64,000 nucleotides of DNA from Bradyrhizobium sp. CCBAU 53340 (GCF_015291645.1 NZ_CP030055.1:1674001-1738000); one strand, 5' to 3'. Positions 27,475 through 39,072 are shown, counted from the first letter of the stretch. Numbers and translations are program-made. Notes: generated by a model not told the origin, from the letters alone.

Positions 27475-28401
27475 ATGACGGTTCTCTACAAGGCCAACAT
27501 GGCGCGCGGCGCGGAATGGGCGCGCCTCTTCGCGGAGCGCGCGCCTGACGTGCCGTTCCGGCTGTGGCCCGACATCGGGAGTCCCGCTGAGGTTCGCTAT
27601 CTCGTGGCGTGGGTGCCGCCGGACGATATCGCAACGACCTTTCCAAATCTCGAGCTGGTGTTCTCGGTCGGCGCCGGTGTCGATCAGTTCGACATCACGA
27701 AGCTGCCGCCGCATGTTCCGCTGGTCCGCATGATGGAGCCGGGCATCACGGATCGCATGGTCGAATATGCCTGCATGTCGGTGCTCGCATTGCATCGCGA
27801 TCTCGTTCAGTTCATCGGCCAGCAGCGTGAGCAAGTCTGGCGCGAGCTGCCCGCGACCTACACGAGCGAGCGGCGTGTCGGCGTGATGGGGCTGGGCCTG
27901 CTCGGCCAGGCCGTGCTCGAACGGCTCAAGGCGTTCGGCTTCCCGCTGCTCGGTTGGAATCGTTCACTGCGCAGCATCGCGGGCGTCACCTGCTATGCGG
28001 GCGCGAAAGGCTTGCAGGATTTCCTCGGGCAGGCCGACATTCTCGTCTGCCTGCTGCCGCTGACATCGGAGACGCGCGGCATTCTCAACGCAGATCTGTT
28101 CGGGCGGCTGCCGCGCGGTGCGCGGCTGCTTAATGTCGGGCGGGGCGGGCACCTGGTCGAGGCCGACCTCATCGCGGCGCTCGATAGCGGGGGGCTGTCG
28201 GCCGCCGTGCTCGATGTCGCCGAGCCGGAGCCGCTGCCGGCGGGCCATCCGTTCTGGAGCCATCCGCGCATCCTGCTGACGCCGCACATCGCCAGCACGA
28301 CGAAGCCGGAGACCGCGGTCGACTACGTGCTCGACACCATCGCGCGCCACGGCCGTGGCGAGGAATTGCCGGGGCGTGTCGACCGTGACCGCGGCTACTA
28401 G
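27475..28401 (+). CDS. D-isomer-specific 2-hydroxyacid dehydrogenase (GhrA type)
   Basis: A 308-aa NAD(P)H-dependent reductase of 2-oxo acids. The cofactor fold begins GVMGLGLLGQAVLERL (GLGLLG at 139-144). A catalytic Arg sits in LLNVGRGGHLVEADL, the Glu in LDVAEPEPLP, and the His in ILLTPHIASTTKP. It starts 9 bases after the FAD oxidase. A plausible role is reduction of the 2-oxo acid made by that enzyme; that is inference from gene order. Confidence 0.91.
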   Translation: MTVLYKANMARGAEWARLFAERAPDVPFRLWPDIGSPAEVRYLVAWVPPDDIATTFPNLELVFSVGAGVDQFDITKLPPHVPLVRMMEPGITDRMVEYACMSVLALHRDLVQFIGQQREQVWRELPATYTSERRVGVMGLGLLGQAVLERLKAFGFPLLGWNRSLRSIAGVTCYAGAKGLQDFLGQADILVCLLPLTSETRGILNADLFGRLPRGARLLNVGRGGHLVEADLIAALDSGGLSAAVLDVAEPEPLPAGHPFWSHPRILLTPHIASTTKPETAVDYVLDTIARHGRGEELPGRVDRDRGY

Positions 28402-28410
28402 GGTTCTTGC

Positions 28411-30279
<1,869 letters not shown>

Positions 30280-30613
30280 CTGCGAGCTTCACACGTCCTC
30301 CGGAGATTGTGACCGGATGGAGAGGCAGAGAACAGCAATCTGTGAACCGCTTCATAGTCCTTCCGTCGCGTTTTGAACTACCACTCCCGCAAGAAATTGC
30401 CGCACCCGGCGCTAGCTGACAGACACGGGTGAGTTGCAATGTCTGCGCAGCCGCGTGCTCGCAGCTTTGGATTGGCTCTCGTCTTCGCGAGCAAGTCAGT
30501 CCCATCACTCAGCACAGATCTTTCTGAACCTGGAAGGGCATCGAGAACCGCGTCCCGGCAGATTCTATTTGGGGTCGGCCAGTAGGCTGCCAATTACTCA
30601 GAAGGAGCCCCTC
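30280..30613. other. Intergenic stretch without a recognisable gene
   Basis: This 334-base stretch holds no frame that looks like protein. The open frame running through it (from 30434) only becomes convincing at ATG 30614. No strong terminator or clear promoter pair was found. Confidence 0.5.
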
Positions 30614-31129
30614 ATGAAGGTAAGCAGCACAATTTCCAGCGCATTTTCCCTCACACGGTACGTGGGCGGTCTTCGGATCGCCCGCTCCAGTCTGATCAAG
30701 TCGGCCCATATCCTTGAAAGAATCGGGCTGGCGGCCGTAGGAGCGTCCTGCGGCCTCTATGTGGGTGCGACCCTGTTGCGTCAGAAGGACGGACTGTTTG
30801 AAAGCGGCTGGATCGTGCTGATAACAATGCTGTACGGCGCTCTGAGCTATTACGTCGGGATAGACCTCTGCGGCAATGTCGCACGGCGGCCGAAGTTGGG
30901 TATCTCGGAAGAATGGAACGGTTCCGAGCCGGCTGAAATTATGAGTGCGGCCGGAACGTTCGGCGCGGCGATTGCCGCAGCTCTGTCCGTCAGTATTCTT
31001 GTCCTTGATCAGGATCTATCGAACGCTCTGACAGGTTTTGTTGCGGGCTGTTGGGCAGTCGGCTCTTCGCTTCAGGTTGCGGCGGGCACTATGGCTCGCA
31101 GCCATGAAGCACCGACAAACGAGCAATGA
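30614..31129 (+). CDS. Small membrane protein of unknown function
   Basis: A 171-aa protein I do not recognise. It has about four hydrophobic segments (near 35-60, 70-88, 115-133 and 138-158), rich in Gly, Ala and Leu. ATG 30614 follows AAGGAG by 6 bases; the frame upstream of it is not protein-like. It stands alone on its strand between the import operon and the cyclase gene. It is slightly less GC-rich than its neighbours. Confidence 0.65.
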   Translation: MKVSSTISSAFSLTRYVGGLRIARSSLIKSAHILERIGLAAVGASCGLYVGATLLRQKDGLFESGWIVLITMLYGALSYYVGIDLCGNVARRPKLGISEEWNGSEPAEIMSAAGTFGAAIAAALSVSILVLDQDLSNALTGFVAGCWAVGSSLQVAAGTMARSHEAPTNEQ

Positions 31130-31442
31130 AGGTATTGCGCGCACGAAAGATGGTCGCGTGGCGTTGTATGCGACCAAAAGCCAGCAGCGCTGATCGGCTT
31201 CAGATCTGGAGTGAGGTCGTGACGAATTGCCGCAACCCCCGCCGTCAAACGCTGCGCGCCAACAATGTTGGACGCGCAGCCGTTCGCATCGAGCCGCGTC
31301 TCGACGGAAACGTCATCGGTAACGAGTAACCTAATTTTCGCAAAACAAAACAAGGCGTGCCATCATAGTGCCGTTGGCATATTGTCTCGGCGCGGCCGTG
31401 GTCCAAGTGTCTGCTAATTGCCAGCCATGAGATGGGTGAGCC
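31130..31442. other. Intergenic stretch without a recognisable gene
   Basis: Nothing convincing was seen here on either strand: no hairpin with a T-run, no conserved motif and no protein-like frame. It presumably holds the cyclase gene's promoter. Confidence 0.4.
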
Positions 31443-34400
31443 ATGCAGATTGCGGAGTGGCTCGGGAAGCTCGGGCTTGGGCAATACGCGGAGCGTTTTG
31501 CCCAGAACGGGATCGATGTGGACGTCCTCCCCGAGCTGATGGACGAGGACTTTGACAAGCTTGGAGTCCTGCTCGGTCATCGCCGCAAAATGCTGCGTGC
31601 CATCGCCGATCTCGATCCGGCCGCATTGATTGCATCGCCGGCTCCCGCTCACGACGCCGAGCGGCGCCACCTCACCATCATGTTCTGCGATCTGGTCGGC
31701 TCGACTGCACTCTCGGCGCGTCTCGATCCCGAGGATATGTGGGAGGTGATCCGGACCTACCGCGCTGCGTGCGCGCGCGTCATTGCCGCTTACGACGGAA
31801 GGATAGTCAGGTTCGTCGGTGACGGAATACTGGTCTATTTCGGCTATCCGCGAGCCCACGAAGACGATGCGGAGCGCGCAGTGCGCACCGGTCTCGACAT
31901 TATCTCCGCAATTCGTCAGCTCAAGATAGGCGCCGGCGAACGGGTTGAGCTGCGGATTGCAATTGCGACCGGGCTGGTGGTGGTCGGCGATCTCATCAGC
32001 GGAGATGCGTCAGAGGAGAACGCGACCATCGGCGACACGCCAAACCTCGCTGCCCGGCTTCAGAGCCTTGCCGAGCCGGGGGTGGTCGTCGTTGCGTCAT
32101 CCACTCGCCGGCTGCTTGGGGATCTCTTCGCTTTTCGCAATCTAGGCCGCCGTGAAGTCAAGGGGATAGGCGAGCCCATCGCGGTGTGGGCGGTGGAGGG
32201 AGCGACCGCATCCGAGAGCCGCTTCGAAGCGGTCCGTGCCGCGCGCTCGATCGGCTTTGTCGGCCGCAAGGATGAGATCGAATTCATTCTCTCGCGCCAG
32301 CGGAAGGCATGGCAGGGCCAGGGCCAGATCGTATTGATTTCCGGCGAAGCAGGCATCGGCAAGTCGCGCATCGTCGCAACGCTGTCCGAAAGTCCCTCGT
32401 TGGGGACGCATCGTCGGGTTCGGTATCAGTGTTCGCCTTACCATACAAACAGCGCGCTTCACCCGTTCGTCGCGCAGCTCGAACGCGCCGCCGGAATCCG
32501 CTCGCACGATACGCCGGAACAAAGGCTCGACAAGCTCGAGGCCATGCTGGCGCTTGGAACCCAGCAGGTCGCTCGGGCGACACCGCTCATTGCGGCTCTG
32601 CTTTCGATTCCAACCGGCGACCGTTGCCCGCCCCTTGGCTTAAGTCCGGCGCAGCAGCGGCGACAGACATTTGCCGCCCTTCTCGATCAGCTTGAAGGGT
32701 TGGCGCGAGGTCAGCCTCTGCTTATCATCTGCGAGGATTTGCATTGGGCCGATGCCACGACTCTCGAGCTGTTTGATCTCGCGGTCGATCGGATCAGGGC
32801 GTTGCCGATCCTCGTGCTCATGACATCCCGGCCGGAATTCGAGCCTTCCTGGTCGGGCCTTGCCAATGTCAGCCTGTTGCGGCTCGACCGGCTCGATCGG
32901 CAGGACACTCGCGCGCTGGTGGAACAGGTGGTTGTCGGCCGCCAGCTGCCACGCGAGATGATGAAGCAGATCATCGACAGGACGGATGGCGTCCCGCTTT
33001 TCGTCGAGGAACTGACCAAGATGGTGCTGGAGTCCGGCCTGCTGGTCGAAGATGCCGGGCGCTATCGCCTGAATAGTCCGCTCCCGCCGCTCGCTATTCC
33101 CGCCACGCTACAAGATTCGCTGATGGCGCGGCTCGACCGGCTCGCTCCAGTCAAGGAGGTGGCGCAGATCGGCGCCGCCATCGGCCGCGACTTTTCATAC
33201 GCGCTGTTGAAATACGTGGCGGGACGCGATGATCTGACGCTGAGTGCCGCGCTGGAACAACTTGAAGAGGCCGAACTGCTGCTGCGCCGTGGAGCTCCGC
33301 CCGACGCAAACTATAGTTTCAAGCATGCCCTTGTTCAGGAAGCGGCCTACGAGAGTCTGCTCAAGAGCAAGCGGCAGCTGCTTCACACGAGAATTGGCGA
33401 GGTCCTGCGTGAGAGGTTTCCCGTCGTGGCGGAGACCGAGCCGGAAGTTCTGGCGCGTCACTTCAGTGAAGCGGGGGTGAGCGAGGTCGCCCTCGAATGG
33501 TGGCGCAGGGCGGGCCAGCAGGCGCTGAAGCGCTCTGCCTATTCCGAGGCGGTCGCACATCTAGGCAAGGCCGTTGCGATCGCTGACGAACTGCCTGACG
33601 AGCCCCGCCGGATGATGACCAGGCTACATCTTCAAATCTCATATGGCCGTGCACTGAGGGGGAGCCTCGGGCACAGCGCTCCCGAAACGATCTCGGCATG
33701 GACGCGTGCGCGCCAGTTCGCCGCCGACATTGATGATCCCGTTGAACTTGCGCCGGTTCATTCGGGCCTCTTCAATGCCTGCCTGACGCATGGCGAATTC
33801 GCTCCGATGCGGGAGCTGGTGGATACCATCAGGAGCGCCGCTGACCGACGACCGGACTCGTCGGTGGCGGCTGTGGTTGCCCATTGGACGGACGGCGTCA
33901 CCTGCTGGTTCGGCGGCGAATACGTGAATGCGCGAACGCATCTTGAGCAGGCGCTGGCCATCTATGGTGCCGAACCGGATCCCGCGACATTCCGAGCCTC
34001 GGCGTTGGATCTGCCGTTTGTGATCATGAGATTCCTTGCCCTGGTGCTCTGGCCGCTCGGAATTACCGCTCGCGCACGCAAGCTCGCCGCCGAAGCGGTG
34101 GGTGCCCCGGGGGAGACCCGGGCGCTCTCCCGGGCCAATGCGCTGGTTCATCGCGCCGTGTTCGATGGGGTCTGCGGCGGCATGTTGCAGCAAACAGAGA
34201 CGATCCTGGCGCTCGGTCTCGCGCGCGACCACACGATGCCGCTGTATGTGGCCGCGGGCACCTACCTGAATGGCCTCGCCAAGTGGCGTGCAGGCGACCG
34301 AATGGCCGGACTGGCGGACATGCGGCACGGCTGGACTTTGCTGCACGAGAACGATTGTTATCTCTGCGAACCATTTTGGGGGATGCACGTCGCCGTGGCG

Positions 34401-34772
34401 AATGCAGAGGTGGGCGAGGTCGGAACGGCGCTGGAAATCCTGAACGACGTGATCGCCCGGACCGCACAGTCCGGCCAGCATTGGCTTGATGCCGAGCTGC
34501 ATCGTGTCCGCGGAAGACTTTTGTTGCGCTATGGTTCTTCGGACGAATCCAGTGCCGAAGACGACCTCAAGCGATCGATCGAGATCGCGCGACACCAGCA
34601 GACGAAGACCTTCGAGCTGCGCAGTGCCCTTGGACTTGCCCGCCTGCACAAGGCAAATGGCCGGGCAGGTGCGGTATCCGAAGTGCTCGCGCCCGTGCTC
34701 GCTCAATTCGAAGCGCAGCATGGCCTTCCTGAGCTCGTGGAAGCGAAAGAGCTGCTCGCGCAAGAGCATTAG
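31443..34772 (+). CDS. SAM - class III cyclase - AAA ATPase - TPR-like signalling protein
   Basis: A 1109-aa cytosolic multidomain protein. Order: SAM-like domain (about 3-57, with LGLGQYAERFAQNGID and LLGHRRKML), a class III nucleotide cyclase domain (about 75-250), an AAA ATPase (Walker A GEAGIGKS 301-308, WADATTLELFDLA later), then about 550 residues of helical TPR-like repeats. Metal Asps D83 and D127 and transition-state N201 and R205 are present. The usual purine-specifying Lys and Asp appear to be Arg123 and Ala194, so the nucleotide used cannot be assumed. Many relatives exist in this group of bacteria; their roles are mostly unknown. Confidence 0.9.
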   Translation: MQIAEWLGKLGLGQYAERFAQNGIDVDVLPELMDEDFDKLGVLLGHRRKMLRAIADLDPAALIASPAPAHDAERRHLTIMFCDLVGSTALSARLDPEDMWEVIRTYRAACARVIAAYDGRIVRFVGDGILVYFGYPRAHEDDAERAVRTGLDIISAIRQLKIGAGERVELRIAIATGLVVVGDLISGDASEENATIGDTPNLAARLQSLAEPGVVVVASSTRRLLGDLFAFRNLGRREVKGIGEPIAVWAVEGATASESRFEAVRAARSIGFVGRKDEIEFILSRQRKAWQGQGQIVLISGEAGIGKSRIVATLSESPSLGTHRRVRYQCSPYHTNSALHPFVAQLERAAGIRSHDTPEQRLDKLEAMLALGTQQVARATPLIAALLSIPTGDRCPPLGLSPAQQRRQTFAALLDQLEGLARGQPLLIICEDLHWADATTLELFDLAVDRIRALPILVLMTSRPEFEPSWSGLANVSLLRLDRLDRQDTRALVEQVVVGRQLPREMMKQIIDRTDGVPLFVEELTKMVLESGLLVEDAGRYRLNSPLPPLAIPATLQDSLMARLDRLAPVKEVAQIGAAIGRDFSYALLKYVAGRDDLTLSAALEQLEEAELLLRRGAPPDANYSFKHALVQEAAYESLLKSKRQLLHTRIGEVLRERFPVVAETEPEVLARHFSEAGVSEVALEWWRRAGQQALKRSAYSEAVAHLGKAVAIADELPDEPRRMMTRLHLQISYGRALRGSLGHSAPETISAWTRARQFAADIDDPVELAPVHSGLFNACLTHGEFAPMRELVDTIRSAADRRPDSSVAAVVAHWTDGVTCWFGGEYVNARTHLEQALAIYGAEPDPATFRASALDLPFVIMRFLALVLWPLGITARARKLAAEAVGAPGETRALSRANALVHRAVFDGVCGGMLQQTETILALGLARDHTMPLYVAAGTYLNGLAKWRAGDRMAGLADMRHGWTLLHENDCYLCEPFWGMHVAVANAEVGEVGTALEILNDVIARTAQSGQHWLDAELHRVRGRLLLRYGSSDESSAEDDLKRSIEIARHQQTKTFELRSALGLARLHKANGRAGAVSEVLAPVLAQFEAQHGLPELVEAKELLAQEH

Positions 34773-34820
34773 ACACGCGCCGTCTCCCTGGCAGGCCGTG
34801 TTGGCGGCTGGGAATGATGA

Positions 34821-36044
34821 TCACGAATTCACGTGCACGAAATCCCGCAAGAGCGGGTAGATCTCGTTGTTCCAGCGCTTGCCGGAGAACACGCCGTAAT
34901 GGCCGACGCCGGCCTGCATGTGGTGGACGCGGCGATAGGCGCGCACGCTGGTGCAGAGGTCTTGCGCGGCGAGCGTCTGGCCGATCGAGCAGATGTCGTC
35001 CTTCTCGCCCTCGACCGTCATCAGCCCCATGCGGCTGACGGCCCTGGTGTCGACGGGACGGCCGCGATGCATCAGCTTGCCCAGCGGCAAGAGGTGTTCC
35101 TGGAACACATCGCGCACGGTCTCGATGTAGAACTCGGCCGGCAGATCCATCACCGCGAAATATTCGTCGTAGAAGGTCTTGATGCTCGCGGCTTTCTCCT
35201 TCTCGCCCTTGGCGATGTGGTTGGCGAGATCCATGTGTTGCTTGATGTGGCGCTCGAGATTCATCGAGACGAAGGCGGTGAGCTGCACGAAGCCGGGATA
35301 GACTTTGCGGTACGCGCCGCGGCACTGCACCGGCACATAGTTGATCAAATTGCGCTCGAACCATTCGATCGGCTTGCTCTTGGCGAACGCGTTCACCTTG
35401 GTCGGCTGGATTCGCGTGTCGATCGGCCCCGCCATCAGCGTCAGCGTCGCGGGCCGCGAGGGATGGTTGCCCTCGCACATGATCGCGGCGGCGGCGAGCG
35501 CCGAGACCGACGGCTGGCAGATCGCCACCATATGCGGGCGCGGGCCGAGCTGGCCGAGGAAGTCGATCAGGTGCTCGGTGTAATCGTCGAGCCCGAAGCG
35601 GCCCTCGCTGCGCGGAATGTCGCGCGGGTTGTGCCAGTCGGTGATGTAGACGTCGTGGTCCTGCAGCAGCGTCTTCACGGTGCCGCGCAGCAGCGTGGCG
35701 AAATGGCCGGACATCGGCGCCACCAGCAGCATGCGCGGCTGCTCGGCGACGCCGTCTTTCCTGAAATGCAGCAGCGAGCCGAACGGCGTCGCGTAGGCGA
35801 TCTCCTCGGTGACGCCGACCTCGCGATTGCCGACCCTGACGCTATCAATGCCGTAGGCCGGACGATCATAGGTGAGGGTGGAGCGCGAGATCAGCTCCAG
35901 CGCCGCCGAGAGCCGGCCGACGACCTGGTCCGACATTCCCTGCGGCACCAGATTGAGGAATTTGAGCGCAGACGAGGCGCCCGCCCGAAACGGTGCCGTC
36001 AGGTCCATCTGGTTCTGAAACGCCTGATAATACATCGACATCAT
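34821..36044 (-). CDS. phaZ: Intracellular poly(3-hydroxyalkanoate) depolymerase
   Basis: A 407-aa enzyme that breaks down stored PHB granules in the cytoplasm. It has no signal peptide. The nucleophile motif reads AICQPSVSA with Cys176 in place of the lipase Ser, as in the intracellular PhaZ of Cupriavidus type. The start MMSMYYQAFQNQMDLTAPFR and the ending VGHYGVFSGKRWNNEIYPLLRDFV, which holds the catalytic His, are typical of the family. It is divergent from a GST gene. Confidence 0.93.
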   Translation of the reverse strand: MMSMYYQAFQNQMDLTAPFRAGASSALKFLNLVPQGMSDQVVGRLSAALELISRSTLTYDRPAYGIDSVRVGNREVGVTEEIAYATPFGSLLHFRKDGVAEQPRMLLVAPMSGHFATLLRGTVKTLLQDHDVYITDWHNPRDIPRSEGRFGLDDYTEHLIDFLGQLGPRPHMVAICQPSVSALAAAAIMCEGNHPSRPATLTLMAGPIDTRIQPTKVNAFAKSKPIEWFERNLINYVPVQCRGAYRKVYPGFVQLTAFVSMNLERHIKQHMDLANHIAKGEKEKAASIKTFYDEYFAVMDLPAEFYIETVRDVFQEHLLPLGKLMHRGRPVDTRAVSRMGLMTVEGEKDDICSIGQTLAAQDLCTSVRAYRRVHHMQAGVGHYGVFSGKRWNNEIYPLLRDFVHVNS

Positions 36045-36165
36045 ACGGAAGCGCCCATCTATCCCCCACCGTCATGCAATATCGGAGCCAGACGGGAGGC
36101 CGCCGCCCCTCAAATTGGCACGTCGCTTGCTGCGCGTTTGGTTGGAAACGTGAGGGAAGGGCCCT

Positions 36166-36822
36166 ATGGCGAAGGCGACACTGACCATCAGCAGCAAGAA
36201 CTACTCGTCCTGGTCGCTGCGTGGCTGGCTGCTGACGAAATTCTCCGGGCTCGACTTCGAGGAGATCATCACCGCGCCTGATGACGCCTCGGCGCGCGCG
36301 GAAATCCTGCTGCTGTCGTCCTCGATCCTGGTGCCCTGCCTGCGGCACGACGGCGCCACCGTCTGGGATACGCTGGCGATCGCGGAATATCTCAACGAGG
36401 TGATGCCGTCAGCCGGCCTGTTGCCGGATGACCGGGTCCAGCGCGCGCATTGCCGCTCGATCTCGGGCGAAATCCATTCCGGCTTCACCACGCTGCGCGC
36501 CTCGCTGCCGGTGAACCTGAAGGGGCATTTTCCCGGCTTCAAGATCTGGTCGCGCGCGCAAGCCGACATCGACCGCGTCTGGTTCATCTGGCGTGATTGC
36601 CTGGAGAAGTCCGGCGGCCCGTTCCTGTTCGGTCAGCAGCGCACCATGGCGGATGCGATGTACGCCCCCGTGGTGACGCGCTTCGTCACCTATGACGTCA
36701 AGCTCGAGCCGCGCCTGAGGGCCTATGCCGACACCATCATGGGGATGGAAGAGATGAAGGAATGGATCGCGGCAGCGCGGGAAGAGCCGGCCGAGATCGA
36801 GGAGCTCGAGGTCGAATATTAG
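36166..36822 (+). CDS. Glutathione S-transferase family protein
   Basis: A 218-aa cytosolic GST-like protein. The N-terminal half (LTISSKNYSSWSLRGWLLTKFSGL) lines up with the Ser-rich start of the zeta-like/YfcF group, and CLRHDGATVWDTLAIAEYLNEV marks the glutathione-binding region. The C-terminal helical half has the LFGQQRTMADAMYAPVVTRF capping box. GAGGGAAGG precedes the ATG. Confidence 0.88.
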   Translation: MAKATLTISSKNYSSWSLRGWLLTKFSGLDFEEIITAPDDASARAEILLLSSSILVPCLRHDGATVWDTLAIAEYLNEVMPSAGLLPDDRVQRAHCRSISGEIHSGFTTLRASLPVNLKGHFPGFKIWSRAQADIDRVWFIWRDCLEKSGGPFLFGQQRTMADAMYAPVVTRFVTYDVKLEPRLRAYADTIMGMEEMKEWIAAAREEPAEIEELEVEY

Positions 36823-36850
36823 GCAGGGCTCGCACGCCCCTGCCTGTTTC
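36821..36850 (+). terminator. Possible terminator after the GST gene
   Basis: AGGCAGGG (36821-36828) and CCCTGCCT (36838-36845) pair across a 9-base loop, followed by GTTTCC. The stem begins inside the stop codon. The T-run is short, so it may be only a weak terminator. Confidence 0.4.
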
Positions 36851-37103
36851 CGGGGCGGCGGCGCCCAGCGTCCTCGCCCGCCGCCATGTGCTTGCTATCG
36901 TTAACCTTTGGCGACTGTTACCGGCGACGGACCGCAGCGGCATTGCGCAGATCTTGTGCGCCTCGAGGACGCATTGTCGACATCTAGCCGTGAACATCAG
37001 CGTACGGAGCTATCAGGCTGATTCGGACGTGATTCGTTCGGGCCGCGTTCCGTTCGTTAAGTCGGAGCGCGGCCCCGTTGCAATTTGGGACAAACACGCG
37101 CCG

Positions 37104-37328
37104 TCAGGCCGCGCCGGACTGCTTCGCGCGCGGCACGCGCCAGCCGATCACGGTCGCTTCCACCGCGATGCCGGCCTCGTGGTTCCGCCAGCGCCCTTCG
37201 ACATAGCGGCAGGCGAAGGGCAGTTGATACGTCCCGCTGTGGTCTTCGCACAAAACCTCGAGCGGCAGGCCAGGCGGTGGTTCTCCGGCGCCATCGAATT
37301 CCGCCAGACGTCTTTCGCGCGTTGCCAT
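37104..37328 (-). CDS. Small protein of unknown function, 74 aa
   Basis: A 74-aa soluble protein I do not recognise. It has segments LEVLCEDHSGTYQLPFACRY and AGIAVEATVIGWR, which look like a short beta-rich fold. ATG 37328 follows GGGGAGA by about 8 bases, a good ribosome site for so short a frame, and no longer gene overlaps it. That makes it more likely real than a shadow frame. Confidence 0.6.
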   Translation of the reverse strand: MATRERRLAEFDGAGEPPPGLPLEVLCEDHSGTYQLPFACRYVEGRWRNHEAGIAVEATVIGWRVPRAKQSGAA

Positions 37329-37523
37329 TCCAAAAATCTCCCCTAATCAAAGCCGCGGAAAGAGCGCCCACTTCTTCCGCGCGCGGTTTACGGCTCCCCG
37401 TTCAAAGCATCGTCCAAGGGAACACGCCAAGCTCAACGCGAGAATGCGGTACGAGTGTGGTAGCCTCAGGCGGCTCTGCGCAATCGGCGCACATTGCCGT
37501 GATCGATTTGAAGAGGAACCAGA

Positions 37524-37874
37524 ATGCCGCGCCGGATCGCCACCGTTTGTTTCGCCATGTTACCGCTCCTCGTGCATATGCCGGCGCTGGCGCAGGACGT
37601 TCCGGGCATCGAGATCTGCACGGTCGAGAAGACGATGGAGCGGCGCACCAGCTGCCTGCAGAGCAACGTCGATTTCCTGCAGAAGACCGTCACCAAGCTC
37701 AACCTCGATCACCAGCAGAAGATCGATGCAGCCACCAGACAGATCGATGCGCTGAAAGTGGCGCTTGCCGGCTTGCAGAAGACCATCGGCGATCTCCAGG
37801 CCGCACAGACGAAGCAGGCGGAGGATCTGAAGAAGAAGCAGGACGCGCCGCCGCCGAAGGATGCGGCGAAGTAG
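37524..37874 (+). CDS. Small secreted coiled-coil protein
   Basis: A 116-aa protein with a signal peptide (cleavage near PALA-QD, residue 23), a pair of Cys (CTVEKTMERRTSC), and then an amphipathic helix-rich body with heptad-like spacing (about 45-105). The tail is KKKQDAPPPKDAAK. It has the look of a periplasmic or outer-membrane-attached scaffold. Function unknown. Confidence 0.7.
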   Translation: MPRRIATVCFAMLPLLVHMPALAQDVPGIEICTVEKTMERRTSCLQSNVDFLQKTVTKLNLDHQQKIDAATRQIDALKVALAGLQKTIGDLQAAQTKQAEDLKKKQDAPPPKDAAK

Positions 37875-37880
37875 TGGTTG

Positions 37881-38026
37881 CCGTGTCCCGGACGCGTCGC
37901 GGCATGAAATGACGCGACGCAGAGCCGGGACCCAGGGGCCACGCGTGACGCGTCGACATGGGCCCCGGCTTAGCAGCGCACCACGCCGCGAAGTGCGGCG
38001 CGCTGCACTGCATCCGGGGCTCGAGA
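37881..38026. repeat. Interspersed palindromic repeat element
   Basis: The block contains GTGTCCCGGACGCGTCG and, across an 11-base gap, a matching CGCGACG arm. It then has a second palindromic section around CCGGGACC and GGGCCCCGG. The same CCCGGACG-type core flanks the block at 42438-42595, so this is a dispersed, noncoding repeat, although frames run through it. Confidence 0.6.
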
Positions 38027-38095
38027 GCAATGCCGATCAAGCGCGGCGGAGAGGGCTGGCGCATCATTGCCACGCTTCGAACGAGAGCCGTAACC

Positions 38096-38941
38096 ATGAA
38101 CCCAGCCCAGCGTGCGCTCTGGTACATCGAAAGCCATCTGGCCGAGCCGATGACGCTCGACGAGATTGCTGGCGTTGGTGGCGTGTCGCGGTTCCATATG
38201 GTGCGCGCGTTTGCCGCAGCCACCGGTTTGCCGGTGATGCGTTACGTGCGCGCAAGGCGGCTGAGTGAGGCGGCGCGCAGCCTCGCCAGGGGCGCGCCGG
38301 ACATTCTGAGCATCGCGCTGGAGGCGGATTACGGCTCGCACGAAGCATTCACCCGCGCGTTCCGCGATCAGTTCGGCACCACCCCCGAAGCGGTGCGGGC
38401 GGCGGCGCGCATCAACGATCTCCAGCTTCAGGAGCCGATCCTCATGGACTCCACGCTATCAGACAATCTCAAAGCCCCGCGTTTCGAAACGGCGAAGGCC
38501 TTCCTCGTGGCCGGAATTGCCGAGCGCATCTCCTGCGACAATGGCGCCATCATCCCCGGAATGTGGGCACGCTTCCATCAGGAGGTCGCCGACATTCCCG
38601 CGCGCATCGGCCAAGGGAAAAATCAAGTCGCTTACGGCGTCTGCTGCAACGGCGACGATTCCGGCAATTTCGATTACATCGCCGGCGTCGAGGTCGCTGA
38701 CTTCTCCGATCTGCCACGCGGGCTCGGTCGCATCCGCATTCCCGAGCAGCGCTACGCCGTGTTCACCCACACCGACCACGTCGCCTCGATCCGGCGCACG
38801 GTCAACACGATCTGGAATCAGTGGCTGCCCGCTTCGGGCTACAAGGCCGCCGATGCGCCGAACTTCGAGCGCTACGACGAAAAGTTCGATCCGGTGACCG
38901 GCAATGGCGGCTTCGAGATTTGGATACCCGTAAGGGAGTAG
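38096..38941 (+). CDS. AraC-family regulator with GyrI-like effector-binding domain
   Basis: A 281-aa regulator. The first about 105 residues are the AraC double HTH (MTLDEIAGVGGVSRFHMVRAFAAATGLPVMRYV and ILSIALEADYGSHEAFTRAFRDQFGTTP). The remaining about 160 are an effector-binding domain of the GyrI/Rob type (YGVCCNGDDSGNFDYIAGVEV and a final NGGFEIWIPV). This order is that of Rob-like proteins, which bind hydrophobic small molecules. ATG 38096 is used; the frame upstream runs through repeat DNA. Confidence 0.9.
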   Translation: MNPAQRALWYIESHLAEPMTLDEIAGVGGVSRFHMVRAFAAATGLPVMRYVRARRLSEAARSLARGAPDILSIALEADYGSHEAFTRAFRDQFGTTPEAVRAAARINDLQLQEPILMDSTLSDNLKAPRFETAKAFLVAGIAERISCDNGAIIPGMWARFHQEVADIPARIGQGKNQVAYGVCCNGDDSGNFDYIAGVEVADFSDLPRGLGRIRIPEQRYAVFTHTDHVASIRRTVNTIWNQWLPASGYKAADAPNFERYDEKFDPVTGNGGFEIWIPVRE

Positions 38942-38997
38942 CGCGCAACGCAGCATTGCGCCCGCTTGCTTGGCAAGGGGGCCCTACTTTGTCATAA

Positions 38998-39020
38998 CCG
39001 CTGGCAAATCTTGCCAGCGG
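38998..39020. repeat. Perfect hairpin before the SMP-30 gene
   Basis: CCGCTGGCAA-ATC-TTGCCAGCGG is a perfect 10-bp inverted repeat with a 3-base loop, ending 52 bases before ATG 39073. There is no T-run after it. It could be the previous gene's terminator, a leader hairpin or an operator. Confidence 0.55.
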
Positions 39021-39072
39021 GGCCCGTGCCGGACATCCCGCGCAAGCCATAACAAGCCGGGAGGCCCCCACC

